From W-Chloroflexi-9 sp045863195 (GTDB lineage: Bacteria; Chloroflexota; Dehalococcoidia; UBA2979), in NCBI GenBank assembly GCA_045863195.1, contig BTUI01000007.1:62001-126000 (forward strand): a stretch of DNA of 64,000 nt, written 5' to 3'. The notes under the pieces are model-generated. The model was not told the DNA's origin, searched no databases, and saw only the letters and a list, made by a program, of their open reading frames with translations. Shown here piece after piece: positions 39,899 to 48,310 of this stretch; position 1 is the first letter of the stretch, and each line of letters starts with the position of its first letter. A program made the translations under genes and the position numbers.

Positions 39899-40774
39899 AT
39901 GTCCGGACGCACACCAATCGAGCGGCACGCGCAGGCGCGAGGGTACGACCTGGCGTACTGGGAGTGGCCCGGCGAGGGCACACCCGTCCTGCTGATCCAC
40001 GGCATCGGGCTGCACGGACGCACTTGGGACCCGCTCGTCGATGCACTCCCGGACGGGACGCGCGTGATCGCACCCGACCTGCGCGGGCACGGCCGCTCCG
40101 AGATCCCCGCGCCGAAGGACGAGCACCTGTGGTGGGGCGAACTGGGTGAGGACGTCGCCGCGCTCCTCGATGCGATCGACCTGCCGCCGGTGCTTGGCGT
40201 GGGCCACTCGATGGGCGGGCACTCGCTGATCTTCACCGCCGCGGCCGCGCCCTCGCGCTTCGCCTCGCTGCTGCTCTTCGACCCGACAGCCGGCGACCCG
40301 GAGCGCGCGAGGATCCCGGAGCCGCTGGAGAACGACGCTGCGGTCGCCCGCCGGCGCAACGACTGGGCCTCGCCGGACGAGATGTACGAGCGGTTCGCCG
40401 GGCGGCCGCCGTTTCAGACGTGGCACCCGGCGGCGCTGCGGGCCTACTGCGACTACGGCCTGGTGCCGAACGGCGACCGCTTCGCCCTCGCCTGCCCGCC
40501 CGCGCTGGAGGCGACGATCTGGGGCGGCATGTCCCCCGGGCTGTATGACGCGATCGCGACGATCGAGGCCCCCGTCCACATCGTGCGGGCGGAGCCGCGC
40601 ACATCCGACCAGCCGCCCGGCTTCACGCCCTCGCAGACATGGCCGGGGCTGGTCGACTACTTCGCGCGCGGGAGCGACGAGCTCCTCGCCGGGCGCGGGC
40701 ACTTCTTCGCCCTCGAGAGCCCGGAGGTCGCCGCCGCGTTCATCGTGCGGGCGCTGTCCCGCATCGCCGCCTGA
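39899..40774 (+). CDS. Alpha/beta hydrolase
   Basis: Alpha/beta-hydrolase fold enzyme of 291 residues. The oxyanion strand is LLIHGIGLHGRTWDPLV, the nucleophile elbow GHSMGG (Ser about 104), and the catalytic His lies in LAGRGHFFALESPEVAAAF near 270. The motif APDLRGHGRSE lies near 60. Acid is likely the Asp or Glu of HIVRAEPRTSD. These are the features of esterases, lactonases and haloperoxidases, so the substrate is open. GGGAAGG precedes the ATG at 39899, and TAGGCT at about 39870 may be the promoter -10 inside the end of the helicase gene. It follows lhr by 27 nt and may be partly co-transcribed. It converges on the VOC gene with 6 bp between stops. Confidence 0.88.
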   Translation: MSGRTPIERHAQARGYDLAYWEWPGEGTPVLLIHGIGLHGRTWDPLVDALPDGTRVIAPDLRGHGRSEIPAPKDEHLWWGELGEDVAALLDAIDLPPVLGVGHSMGGHSLIFTAAAAPSRFASLLLFDPTAGDPERARIPEPLENDAAVARRRNDWASPDEMYERFAGRPPFQTWHPAALRAYCDYGLVPNGDRFALACPPALEATIWGGMSPGLYDAIATIEAPVHIVRAEPRTSDQPPGFTPSQTWPGLVDYFARGSDELLAGRGHFFALESPEVAAAFIVRALSRIAA

Positions 40775-40780
40775 CCGCGG

Positions 40781-41158
40781 CTACGGCGCGGGCGGCGTCT
40801 CGCGGGCGACGATCCCCACGATGTTGCCGGCAAGGTCGCGGAACATCGCGAACGTGACCATGCCGGGGATGGTCTCGACGTCCATCACCTTCTCGGCGCC
40901 ATTCGCGACCGCCTTCGCGAGCGCAGCGGCGGGGTCCTCGACCTCGATGTAGATCGTGGTGCTGGCTCCAGCCGGGCTCGCCCCGACCGCGCCGCCGATG
41001 CCGTGGCCGGGCTCCACGTTCACCATCGCGTAGTCCATCTCCGGCATGACGTCGTACGTCCAGCCGAAGGTGTCCGCGTAGAACTTCCGGTGCGCCGCCA
41101 CGTCCTGGTCCGGCCCGCACATGATCTCGAAGTGGACGACTGGGTTGGGGGATGCCAT
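40781..41158 (-). CDS. VOC (glyoxalase/bleomycin-resistance fold) protein
   Basis: A 125-residue single vicinal-oxygen-chelate domain protein with two beta-alpha-beta-beta-beta repeats. The first starts VVHFEIMCGPDQDVAAHRKFYADTFGW with His near 8. The second starts TTIYIEVEDPAAALAKAVANG with Glu near 70, the positions of VOC metal ligands. The family includes glyoxalase I, fosfomycin-resistance enzymes and many uncharacterised proteins. No specific reaction can be given. AGGAGG precedes ATG 41158 and a TAGACT hexamer further upstream may be the -10. It is divergent from the SDR gene at 41252 (93-bp gap) and convergent with the hydrolase. Confidence 0.88.
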   Translation of the reverse strand: MASPNPVVHFEIMCGPDQDVAAHRKFYADTFGWTYDVMPEMDYAMVNVEPGHGIGGAVGASPAGASTTIYIEVEDPAAALAKAVANGAEKVMDVETIPGMVTFAMFRDLAGNIVGIVARETPPAP

Positions 41159-41251
41159 CGCTGCCTCCTGCCTGTTCGAGGTGGGAGCCGGAGTCTACGC
41201 TTCGCACCACGAGATCATCCCGGTGCCGTGGCACCGCACGAGGAGTCACCG

Positions 41252-42055
41252 ATGGACCTACAACTCACCGGCAAGCGCGCGATCGTTACCGGCGGCAGCC
41301 GTGGCATCGGCAAGGCGATCGCCCGCGCCCTCGCGCGGGAGGGGGTGGACGTGGCCCTCGTCGCCCGCACGCGCGAGGCGCTGGAGGCGGCCGCCGAGGA
41401 ACTCGCGCGGGAGACCGGGCGCAAGATCGTCCCGATCGTCGCGGACACCTCGGACGACGAGTCGGTGCGCGGGATGGGCCGCCAGGCGGTCGCCGCGCTC
41501 GGCGGCGTGGACATCCTCGTGAACTGCGCGGCGCAGGCGGGTGGCCAGGGTCCGGTACCCGGCTTCGAGGCGATCACCGCGGACGGGCACATCTGGCCGG
41601 ACATGAACGTGAAGGTGTTCGGCTACCTGCGCACCGTGCAGGCCGTCGCGCCTCACATGAAGGCGCAGGGCTGGGGCCGCATCATCAACATCTCCGGCCT
41701 CGCCGCCCGCTCCGCGGGTTCCGCGACCGGTTCGATGCGTAACGTGGCGGTCGCGGCGCTGACGAAGAACCTCGCGGACGAACTCGGCCCGCACGGCATC
41801 ACCGTCACCGTCGTCCACCCCGGCCTCACCCGCACCGAGGCGACGGCGGGCGTCCTCGAACGGCGCGCGCAGGCGCAGGGGATCACGGTCGCGGAGGCGG
41901 AGGCGCGTATGGCGGAGGGCAACACCGTCCGCCGCATCATCGACGCGGACGACATCGCCTACATCGTCGCGATGCTCGCCTCGCCGCGGTCAATCGCGAT
42001 CAACGGCGACGCGATCGCCGCCGGGGGCGGCGTCCCGCGCGCGATCTACTACTAG
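41252..42055 (+). CDS. Short-chain dehydrogenase/reductase lacking the YxxxK catalytic motif
   Basis: SDR-fold protein of 267 residues. The cofactor motif TGGSRGIG (about 13-20) and the NNAG-equivalent VNCAAQAGG (about 90) are intact. The catalytic Ser can be taken from NISGLAARS (about 149). Where YxASK is expected, the sequence reads GSMRNVAVAALTKNLADELGPHGITV. Aligning the LTKxLAxE helix, Gly and Asn replace the Tyr and Lys. So either another residue acts or the protein is not a typical reductase. The C-terminus has VHPGLTRTE and SIAINGDAIAAGGG. ATG 41252 follows GAGGAG; the longer open frame upstream overlaps the VOC gene antisense. Substrate unknown; similar divergent SDRs exist in many genomes as far as I recall. 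Confidence 0.87.
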   Translation: MDLQLTGKRAIVTGGSRGIGKAIARALAREGVDVALVARTREALEAAAEELARETGRKIVPIVADTSDDESVRGMGRQAVAALGGVDILVNCAAQAGGQGPVPGFEAITADGHIWPDMNVKVFGYLRTVQAVAPHMKAQGWGRIINISGLAARSAGSATGSMRNVAVAALTKNLADELGPHGITVTVVHPGLTRTEATAGVLERRAQAQGITVAEAEARMAEGNTVRRIIDADDIAYIVAMLASPRSIAINGDAIAAGGGVPRAIYY

Positions 42056-42088
42056 CGCGACGACTCGCGCCGCACATCGCGCCTCAGG

Positions 42089-43267
42089 CTACCCCCTCGG
42101 CAGTCCGAGGCCGCGCGTGGCGATGATGTTGCGCTGGATCTCGCTGGTGCCAGCCGCGATCGTCCGCGACACCGTCGAGAGGTAGAGGATGCAGTACTCC
42201 CCGCCGAGCGCGGCGCGCGGCTGGCCCGGGCGCAGCGCGCCCGCGAGCCCGAGCATGTTGATGCCTCGACGCGCGTTCCGCTGCTGCAGTTCGGAGCCGG
42301 CCATCTTCGACATGGAGGACTCCATGTTCGGCACCAAGTGGCGGTCCTGCATCCACGTCACGCGGTAGCCAAGCAGCCGCGCGACCTCCATCTCAATGTG
42401 CGTGTCGACGAGCGCCAGCCGGTGCATTGGCGTGTCGGCGATGCGCCGGCCCTCCCCGGCCGAGTCCGGCCGCGTGGCGTGCGTGAGCAGCCGCCGGAAC
42501 GGCGCGACCGCCTCCGCCATGCGGTTGATGCCGCTCCGCTCGAAGTCGAGCGCGGTGGCGGCCACGTACCAGCCGCGGTTCTCGTCGCCGATCATGTTCT
42601 TTGCCGGCACCCGCACGTCCTCGAAGAACGTCTCGTTGAACCCGGCCTGGTCGTGCATCTGCACAATCGGGCGGAGCGAGATGCCGGGGGTGTCCATGCG
42701 CAGCATGAAGTAGGTGATGCCTCGGTGCTTCGGCGCCTCCGGGTCGGTGCGGGTGAGGACGTGGATCCACTGCGCGTGGTCCGCGCCGCTCGTCCAGATC
42801 TTCTGGCCGTTGATCACGAAGTCGTCGCCGTCTCGGGTGGCGCGCGTCTGGAGCGATGCGAGGTCTGACCCCGATCCCGGCTCGGAGAAGCCCTGGCACC
42901 ACACCACCTCGCCCGCCGCGATCTTGGGCAGGTGCTCCCGCTTCTGCTCCTCCGTGCCGTGGATCATCAGCGTGGGCCCCACGCGGTCCGCGCCCTGCCC
43001 GCCCGTGGGCGCCGAGGCGAACGCGGACTCCTCCGCGAAGATCAGCTGCTCCCAGTACGTGACGCCGCGGCCGCCGTACTCCTTCGGCCACGCCATCGTC
43101 AGCCAGCCGTGCTGCGCCAGCGCGCGCTGGTACCGCACCGAGGCGGCCCCGCCGCCCTCCTCGCCGCCGCCAATCGCGCCGTGGCCGGGCTGCACCCACT
43201 CGCGGTCAATGAACGCGCGCACCTCGTCTCGGAACGTCCGCTGCTCCGGCGTCCAGGTGAAGTCCAT
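42089..43267 (-). CDS. Acyl-CoA dehydrogenase family flavoprotein (paralogue)
   Basis: FAD-dependent dehydrogenase of 392 residues, second copy in the window. It shows MDFTWTPEQRTFRDEVRAFI, WLTMAWPKEYGGRGVTYWEQ, CQGFSEPGSGSDLASLQTRA, INGQKIWTSGADHAQWIHVL, GWYVAATALDFERSGINR and GTSEIQRNIIATRGLGLPRG. Each segment lines up with 33532-34752, so they arose by duplication. The central part has an unusual insertion-like run GGGEEGGGAASVRYQ near residue 30. GAAGGAG precedes ATG 43267. The promoter may lie inside the large dyad at 43301-43374. It reads convergently with the SDR gene. A role in degradation of fatty, branched or steroid acyl chains is likely. Confidence 0.92.
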   Translation of the reverse strand: MDFTWTPEQRTFRDEVRAFIDREWVQPGHGAIGGGEEGGGAASVRYQRALAQHGWLTMAWPKEYGGRGVTYWEQLIFAEESAFASAPTGGQGADRVGPTLMIHGTEEQKREHLPKIAAGEVVWCQGFSEPGSGSDLASLQTRATRDGDDFVINGQKIWTSGADHAQWIHVLTRTDPEAPKHRGITYFMLRMDTPGISLRPIVQMHDQAGFNETFFEDVRVPAKNMIGDENRGWYVAATALDFERSGINRMAEAVAPFRRLLTHATRPDSAGEGRRIADTPMHRLALVDTHIEMEVARLLGYRVTWMQDRHLVPNMESSMSKMAGSELQQRNARRGINMLGLAGALRPGQPRAALGGEYCILYLSTVSRTIAAGTSEIQRNIIATRGLGLPRG

Positions 43268-43300
43268 GGTTCGGTCACTCCTTCGCCACGGCGCGCCGGC

Positions 43301-43374
43301 CGAGGCGGCGCGCGGTCGGGATCCGGCAGAATCTTACGACCCCGTGAATGATCCCGGAACCGCGCGCCGCCTCG
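43301..43374. other. Large inverted repeat with promoter-like loop
   Basis: CGAGGCGGCGCGCGGT (43301-43316) and ACCGCGCGCCGCCTCG (43359-43374) are perfect 16-bp complements. Nested inside are CGGGATC (43317-43323) and GATCCCG (43350-43356), extending the stem across a 2-nt bulge. The loop on the minus strand contains TAAGAT, a possible -10 for the acyl-CoA dehydrogenase. It may terminate the MFS transcript, bind a dimeric regulator, or both. Confidence 0.55.
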
Positions 43375-43383
43375 ACGCGATCG

Positions 43384-44661
43384 TCAGCCCTCGACGCCCG
43401 CGCCCTCCGCGGCGTCCGAGGCGCGCCGGCGCTCACGCGCGTACAGCGGCAGCGCGGGCGCCAGCACGAGCGCCGCGGCGCTGAGCGCGGCGCGGACAGA
43501 GGCGACCTGCGCGAGGAGGCCGAACGCCGGCCCGCCGGCAATCTGGCCGAGCGCGTTCGCCTGTCCCACCGTGGACAGCACCGTCGCCCGCGTCGCCGGG
43601 TCCAGCCCGCGGTTCACCCACGCGATGAAGAACGGCTCCTCCGCGTTCCGCGCCCAGACCGTGAGCCAGTACGCGGCGAGCGCGACGCCGAACACCGGTG
43701 CGAGGCCGAACGCCAGCATCGACAGGACGATCGCGGCGTTCAGCAGCAGGAGCGCGGTGGTCACGGCGCGTGCCCCGCGTGCCGCCCACGGCTCGATCGC
43801 GCGGATCACGGCGATGCCGCCGAGTTGCGAGACCACGAACAGGCCGGTGAACACCGCCACGTCGTCCAGCCCGCCTGGCACGCCGATCTCCTCGATCAGC
43901 AGGTAGCCCCAGAGCCGGTCGAACGACTCGCTGGACATGCCCATGAGCGCCATGAGGACGAACGCCGCCACCAGCGCCGGCTTCCCGCGCGTCGCCTGGA
44001 CGCCTCGCACGGCCTGGTCGCGCACCGAACCCCACGAGGATCGCTCGCCACGCGGCGCGGGGTGCCAGCCGTGCTCCGTCATCGCGAACAGCATGCCGAG
44101 GGCAAGCACCGCCATGCCGGCCGCGCCCACCACGAACGTCCACTGCGGCGCGACAAGCCCGATCGCACCACCAGCCAATGCGCCGAGGATCATGGCGGTG
44201 AGCCGCCAGCGCGCGCCGCGCGGGTAGAGCCTCGCGGCGGCCTCCTCGCCCACCTCGTCCGCCAGCCACGCCTCGCGCGCACCGGAGATGAAGGTGAAGC
44301 CGAGGCCCCATAGCGCCTGGCCGAGGGCGATCGACCAGAACTCCGGCACCGCCATCAGCGCGAACCCGAGGGCGATCACGAGGTAGCCGAGGATCACCGA
44401 GAGCCGGCGGCTGATCAGGTCCGCGACCACGCCGGTCGGCACCTCGAACAGCAGCGCCGCCGCCTCCATGCCGGTGCCGATGATCATCAACTGGAGCGGG
44501 GAGAGCCCCACATCGCGCACGGCGTAGAGCGCGTACAGGACGACGACGAGCCCCTGCATCGCACCGCTGCCGGCGACGATCAGGAGGTAGAGCCGCCGCG
44601 CGTCCAGCGGGCGGCCCGGCAGCAACGTCGGCTGCCGGTGGAACCATGACGGTTGAGACAC
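43384..44661 (-). CDS. Major facilitator superfamily transporter
   Basis: MFS permease of 425 residues with about twelve helices (GAMQGLVVVLYALYAV, LISRRLSVILGYLVIALGFALMAV, ALWGLGFTFISGAREAWLADEVG). The ISGAREAWLADEVG segment in helix 4-5 is characteristic of the MFS branch related to tetracycline/multidrug-like proteins of Chloroflexota and actinobacteria. The loop motif-A is replaced by DLISRRLSVILG. A GTG start at 44661 has GAGGGG five bases upstream, better than any upstream option. It is separated from the acyl-CoA dehydrogenase by the large dyad. Substrate unknown. Confidence 0.88.
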   Translation of the reverse strand: MSQPSWFHRQPTLLPGRPLDARRLYLLIVAGSGAMQGLVVVLYALYAVRDVGLSPLQLMIIGTGMEAAALLFEVPTGVVADLISRRLSVILGYLVIALGFALMAVPEFWSIALGQALWGLGFTFISGAREAWLADEVGEEAAARLYPRGARWRLTAMILGALAGGAIGLVAPQWTFVVGAAGMAVLALGMLFAMTEHGWHPAPRGERSSWGSVRDQAVRGVQATRGKPALVAAFVLMALMGMSSESFDRLWGYLLIEEIGVPGGLDDVAVFTGLFVVSQLGGIAVIRAIEPWAARGARAVTTALLLLNAAIVLSMLAFGLAPVFGVALAAYWLTVWARNAEEPFFIAWVNRGLDPATRATVLSTVGQANALGQIAGGPAFGLLAQVASVRAALSAAALVLAPALPLYARERRRASDAAEGAGVEG

Positions 44662-44914
44662 GGGTACCCCTCGCAACACCCCGGGCGCGCTCAGGCGCGC
44701 AGGTCAGGGCCGGACGGTGCCCCCGTCGCCGCGCGAGGTCAGCGGGTCGCTGCGACGCGTCGCTGCTCTGCGCGCCGGGTGGGGACGGTGTGGATGGCGG
44801 AGAGGTGTGCCGTCATGGTCCGTCCGTTCGTTCCGAGGCGACGCGGATGCGCCGCTGCGCGCACTCTGGCGGCAGCGACGCGGCGCGTCAAGCATTCCGT
44901 CGAGGCCGGCGACG
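44662..44914. other. Intergenic region with no recognised gene
   Basis: The gap between copA (ends 44915) and the MFS start contains a perfect 12-bp palindrome GCGACGCGTCGC near 44751-44762 and otherwise ordinary high-GC sequence. No ribosome-binding-site-supported ORF, RNA gene or repeat was found. Confidence 0.5.
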
Positions 44915-47293
44915 TCAGTCGATGTTCGCGCGACGCAGGCGGAGGCTGTTCGCCATCACCGAGACGCTGGAGAGCGCCATCGCGCCGGCCGCGACGATCG
45001 GGTTGAGGAACCCGGCGTGCCCGAAGATCGGCTGCAGCGCGCGCGGGACCTCGTGCATCCCGAGCATCTCGCGGAACACGATGTAGCCGAGACCGGCCGC
45101 GACCGGGATGAGGACGACGTTGTAGCCAAACGCCCACGCGAGGTTCTGCCACATCGTGCGCATCGTCGCGCGGGAGATGCCGATCGCGTGCGCGACGCCG
45201 AGCAGGTCAGCGCGCATCAACGTGACGGGCGCCGTCTCCATCGCCACGTCCGTGCCGGTACCGATCGCAATGCCGACGTCCGCCGCGGCGAGCGCGGGTG
45301 CGTCGTTGATCCCGTCGCCGACCATCGCGACGACGCGGCCCTGCTGCTGGAGCGCCTGGACGATCGCCGCCTTGCCTTCCGGCTTCACGTTCGCCTCGAC
45401 CTGGTCGATGCCCACCTGGCGCGCCACGGCGCGTGCCGTGAGTTCGCCGTCACCGGTGAGCATCACTACCTGCACGCCAAGCGTGCGCAATCGCGCGACG
45501 CCGTCGGCCGCGCTCGCACGCACGCGGTCGGCGAGGGCAACCACGCCCGCCGCCTGGCCGTCCACCGCGACGAGGATCGCCGTCTCGCCCTTCGTCTGCG
45601 CCTGCTCCGCGAGGAACGGGAGGCGCAGGCCACCGCGCGTGGTGCCGTCCACCCCGCGCTGCTTCAGGAAGTCCGCGTTCCCGATCAGCACCTCGTGCGT
45701 CACCCCGTCGAGCGCGACGGTCGCGGCGACGCCGAGGCCGGGAAGCGCCTGGAACGTGAGCGGCCAGTCGAGCGCGAGCCCGCGCCGCTCCGCCTCGCGC
45801 GTGATCGCCTCGGCATACGGGTGCTCCGAGCCGCGCTCCGCGGAGGCGACGAGGCGGATCAGCGCCGCCTCGTCGACCGGCGCGCCGGGCACCAGGTCCA
45901 CGGACGTCACCTCCGGCCGGCCTTCGGTGATCGTGCCGGTCTTGTCCAGCACCACGGTGTCCACCTGGCGCGCGCGCTGCAGCGCCTCCGCGTTGCGGAT
46001 CAGGACGCCTCGCTGCGCGGCGCGCCCGAGGCCGACCATGATCGCGGTGGGCGTCGCCAGGCCGAGCGCGCAAGGGCAGGCGATGATCACCACGGTGACG
46101 GCGTTGAGGATCGCGAGCGTCAGCCGGGGCTCCGGGCCGAACGCCCACCACGCCCCCAGCACGCCGAGCGCGATCACGAGCACGACCGGCACGAAGACGG
46201 ACGAGATGCGGTCCGCCAGCGCCTGCACCGGCGCCTTCGAGGTCTGCGCCTCCTCCACGAGCGAGATGATGCGCGCGAGCGCCGAGTCGGAACCCACCGC
46301 CGTCGCCCGGACGCGCAGCAGACCGGTCGTGTTCATCGTCGCGCCGAAGACGGGCGTGCCGGGCGCCTTCTCCACCGGCACGGACTCGCCGGTGAGCATC
46401 GACTCGTCCACGGCCGAGTGGCCCTCGATCACCTCGCCATCGACCGGGATCTGCTCGCTCGGCCGCACGATCACCACGTCGCCCGCCTGCACGGCGCGCA
46501 CCGGGATCTCGTACTCCACGCCGTCCTCCAGCACGCGCGCCAGTTGGGGACGCAGCGCGATCAGCGCACGCACCGCCTCGGACGTCCGCCCCTTGGCGCG
46601 CGCCTCCAGCCACCGCCCGAGGAGGACGAGACCGATGATCGCGGCGGAGGTGTCGAAGTAGACCTCCGGCTCCAGCCCGTGCACCGCGGAGAAGACGCCC
46701 GGCGCGAACGTTGCGACGGTCGAGTAGAGGAAGGCGGCAGAGGTGCCGGTCGCGATCAGCGTGTTCATGTCGGTGGAGCCGTGGCGGCCCACCTTCCACG
46801 CGCCCTGGTAGAACTGCGCACCGGCCCACACCTGCACCGGCAGCGTGATCAGGAACTGCAGCGGGTTCGCCACGCGCAGCGGGACATCCTGCACCCACCC
46901 GATCTCGAGGCCCACCGTCATCCCGCCGTGGCGCAGGAGCATCCACGTCATGGTCAGCGCCGCGACGGCGAGCGCGAAGGTCATGCGCACGCGCAGCCGG
47001 GACTCCTCCGCGCGCCGTTCGCGCTCGAGCGAGTCGTACTGCGCGTCTTCGTCCTCGCCCGCGTCCGGCAGCACCAACTCGTAGCCCGCGCGGTCGACGG
47101 CGGCGCGGAGCGCCTGCACGTCCAGGCCGGCGGGGGCCTCCACCGTCGCCTGCTCGGTCGCGAGGTTCACGGCCGCCGAGGAGACGCCCTCGACGCCGCC
47201 GAGCGCTTTCTCGACGCGGCGCACGCAGGAGGCGCACGTCATGCCGCGCACGCCGAAGCGGAGCCGCTCGGATGTGATGGGTGCTGCGCTCAT
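44915..47293 (-). CDS. copA: Copper-translocating P-type ATPase (P1B)
   Basis: Cu(I)-exporting ATPase of 792 residues. The N-terminal HMA domain has GMTCASC (17-23). The metal-transport motif is CPCALGL near residue 405 in the sixth helix, the phosphorylation site DKTGTITEG near 449, the HP locus in SEHPYAEAI near 487 and GDGINDAPALA near 658. Eight membrane helices are distributed as in CopA. The C-terminal MANSLRLRRANID end is typical. ATG 47293 lies 8 nt after the csoR stop. The operon order HMA protein, csoR, copA gives feedback control of copper export. Transport direction is inferred from the family. Confidence 0.95.
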   Translation of the reverse strand: MSAAPITSERLRFGVRGMTCASCVRRVEKALGGVEGVSSAAVNLATEQATVEAPAGLDVQALRAAVDRAGYELVLPDAGEDEDAQYDSLERERRAEESRLRVRMTFALAVAALTMTWMLLRHGGMTVGLEIGWVQDVPLRVANPLQFLITLPVQVWAGAQFYQGAWKVGRHGSTDMNTLIATGTSAAFLYSTVATFAPGVFSAVHGLEPEVYFDTSAAIIGLVLLGRWLEARAKGRTSEAVRALIALRPQLARVLEDGVEYEIPVRAVQAGDVVIVRPSEQIPVDGEVIEGHSAVDESMLTGESVPVEKAPGTPVFGATMNTTGLLRVRATAVGSDSALARIISLVEEAQTSKAPVQALADRISSVFVPVVLVIALGVLGAWWAFGPEPRLTLAILNAVTVVIIACPCALGLATPTAIMVGLGRAAQRGVLIRNAEALQRARQVDTVVLDKTGTITEGRPEVTSVDLVPGAPVDEAALIRLVASAERGSEHPYAEAITREAERRGLALDWPLTFQALPGLGVAATVALDGVTHEVLIGNADFLKQRGVDGTTRGGLRLPFLAEQAQTKGETAILVAVDGQAAGVVALADRVRASAADGVARLRTLGVQVVMLTGDGELTARAVARQVGIDQVEANVKPEGKAAIVQALQQQGRVVAMVGDGINDAPALAAADVGIAIGTGTDVAMETAPVTLMRADLLGVAHAIGISRATMRTMWQNLAWAFGYNVVLIPVAAGLGYIVFREMLGMHEVPRALQPIFGHAGFLNPIVAAGAMALSSVSVMANSLRLRRANID

Positions 47294-47301
47294 GGTGTGC
47301 C

Positions 47302-47568
47302 CTATCGGTTCTTCATCGCGTACAGCTCGACGAGTTCGTCGAACACCTCGTCGTGACGTCCCTCGGTGACGGCCTCCAGCACGCAGTGGTGCAGGTGGCC
47401 GTCCAGAATGCGCGACTCGGCCTTCTCCACGGCGCGCCGCACGGCGTACATCTGCTTCAGGACGTCCACGCAGTAGGTGTCCTCCTCCACCATGCGGCGG
47501 ATGCCGTTCAGGTGGCCCTCGATGTACGCGAGACGCTTGAGGACGTCCGCCTTGCTGTCGTGATCCAT
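47302..47568 (-). CDS. csoR: CsoR-type copper-sensing repressor
   Basis: All-helical repressor of 88 residues that releases DNA on Cu(I) binding. The ligand set is Cys33, His58 and Cys62 (TYCVDVL and GHLHHCVLE). The spacing of 25 and 4 residues equals that of mycobacterial CsoR (Cys36, His61, Cys65) and distinguishes it from FrmR and RcnR. Conserved start LKRLAYIEGHLNGIRRMVEED is the family signature. ATG 47568 follows GGGAGG by four bases; the long open frame upstream is noise. It lies between the HMA-protein gene and copA and presumably represses all three from the operator near 48222-48250. Confidence 0.93.
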   Translation of the reverse strand: MDHDSKADVLKRLAYIEGHLNGIRRMVEEDTYCVDVLKQMYAVRRAVEKAESRILDGHLHHCVLEAVTEGRHDEVFDELVELYAMKNR

Positions 47569-47608
47569 GTCGCCTCCCGGCGCGAGCGCTGTGGCGGGCC
47601 GACGGTCG

Positions 47609-48175
47609 CTACTTCGCGACCGCCATCGCGGCTTCCAGGGGCTGGCCCCACGGCATCTGCACGGTCTGCACGTTGACCACCTCGAAGCCGGGCGCCAGCG
47701 CGCGCAGCCGCTCGGCCGCGCCGGGGGCGACGAGGACCTTGTGGTTGCAGCAGGAGTGTGGCTCCTGCTCCGCCTTGGAGCGGTCGTAGTGGAAGACCTC
47801 GGTCGTGCTCCCGCAGGGGCAGGAGTAGACCACGTCCGCGCCGGCATCCGTGCGCTCCGCGCGGTAGGTCGGGACGAACGCCTGCGCCTGGGCGGCGGAC
47901 GGGGCGACGTGCAGCATCCCGAGCGGGGTCATCGAGGGGTGCGCGGAGGCCGCCGGGGGAGCCGCAGCGGCGTCGCCCAGCGGGTAGCCCTCGCCGGCCA
48001 GCGCCTCCGCGACCTGGTCGAGGACGGCGCCGCGCTCGACGGTGACGACGAAGGACCGGGCATCCGGGTCGCCGGAGACGAAGTGCGCTCCCTGGATGCC
48101 GTCCACGGTCTTGCGGATCGTGGCGATGCAGTGGTCGCAGGTGATGTCGGGGGCGAAGAGGGTCATCTGGGGCAT
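47609..48175 (-). CDS. HMA-domain protein with unusual Cys-rich C-terminal domain
   Basis: A 188-residue protein. The N-terminal about 65 residues form a heavy-metal-associated domain with the metal pair in PDITCDHCIATIRKTVDG, like a copper chaperone. A linker of Ala/Pro then leads to about 100 residues with a Cys- and His-rich cluster: YSCPCGS (Cys-x-Cys) and EPHSCCNHKVLV (Cys-Cys-x-His). I do not recognise this second domain; it may bind further copper or an iron-sulphur or zinc site. ATG 48175 follows GGAGG by seven bases; the first residues read PQMTLFAPDI. First gene of the copper operon with csoR and copA. A role in copper delivery or storage is inferred from context. Confidence 0.82.
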   Translation of the reverse strand: MPQMTLFAPDITCDHCIATIRKTVDGIQGAHFVSGDPDARSFVVTVERGAVLDQVAEALAGEGYPLGDAAAAPPAASAHPSMTPLGMLHVAPSAAQAQAFVPTYRAERTDAGADVVYSCPCGSTTEVFHYDRSKAEQEPHSCCNHKVLVAPGAAERLRALAPGFEVVNVQTVQMPWGQPLEAAMAVAK

Positions 48176-48221
48176 CGGTGTACCTCCGCGAGCGGGACTG
48201 GACTGATGCCGGCATCGTACC

Positions 48222-48250
48222 ACAAACCCCTACCGGGGGGGTATGGGTAT
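48222..48250. promoter_or_regulatory. Candidate CsoR operator
   Basis: The sequence ACCCCTACCGGGGGGGTATGGG lies just upstream of the copper operon (positions 48226-48247 hold the ACCCC-n7-GGGGT dyad). It resembles the G-tract/C-tract pseudopalindromes with TA steps bound by CsoR. It also lies upstream of the divergent MFS gene at 48311. Confidence 0.55.
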
Positions 48251-48310
48251 CGCCGGGCTCCCCTATGCTCCCTGCATCCGGCCTCCCTGGGCCGGCCGAC
48301 CTGAGAGCGA

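Noticed and set aside
44717..47356. Open frame of 879 codons antisense to copA and csoR
   Set aside because: Composition typical of antisense frames in GC-rich genes; copA and csoR on the minus strand carry complete motif sets.
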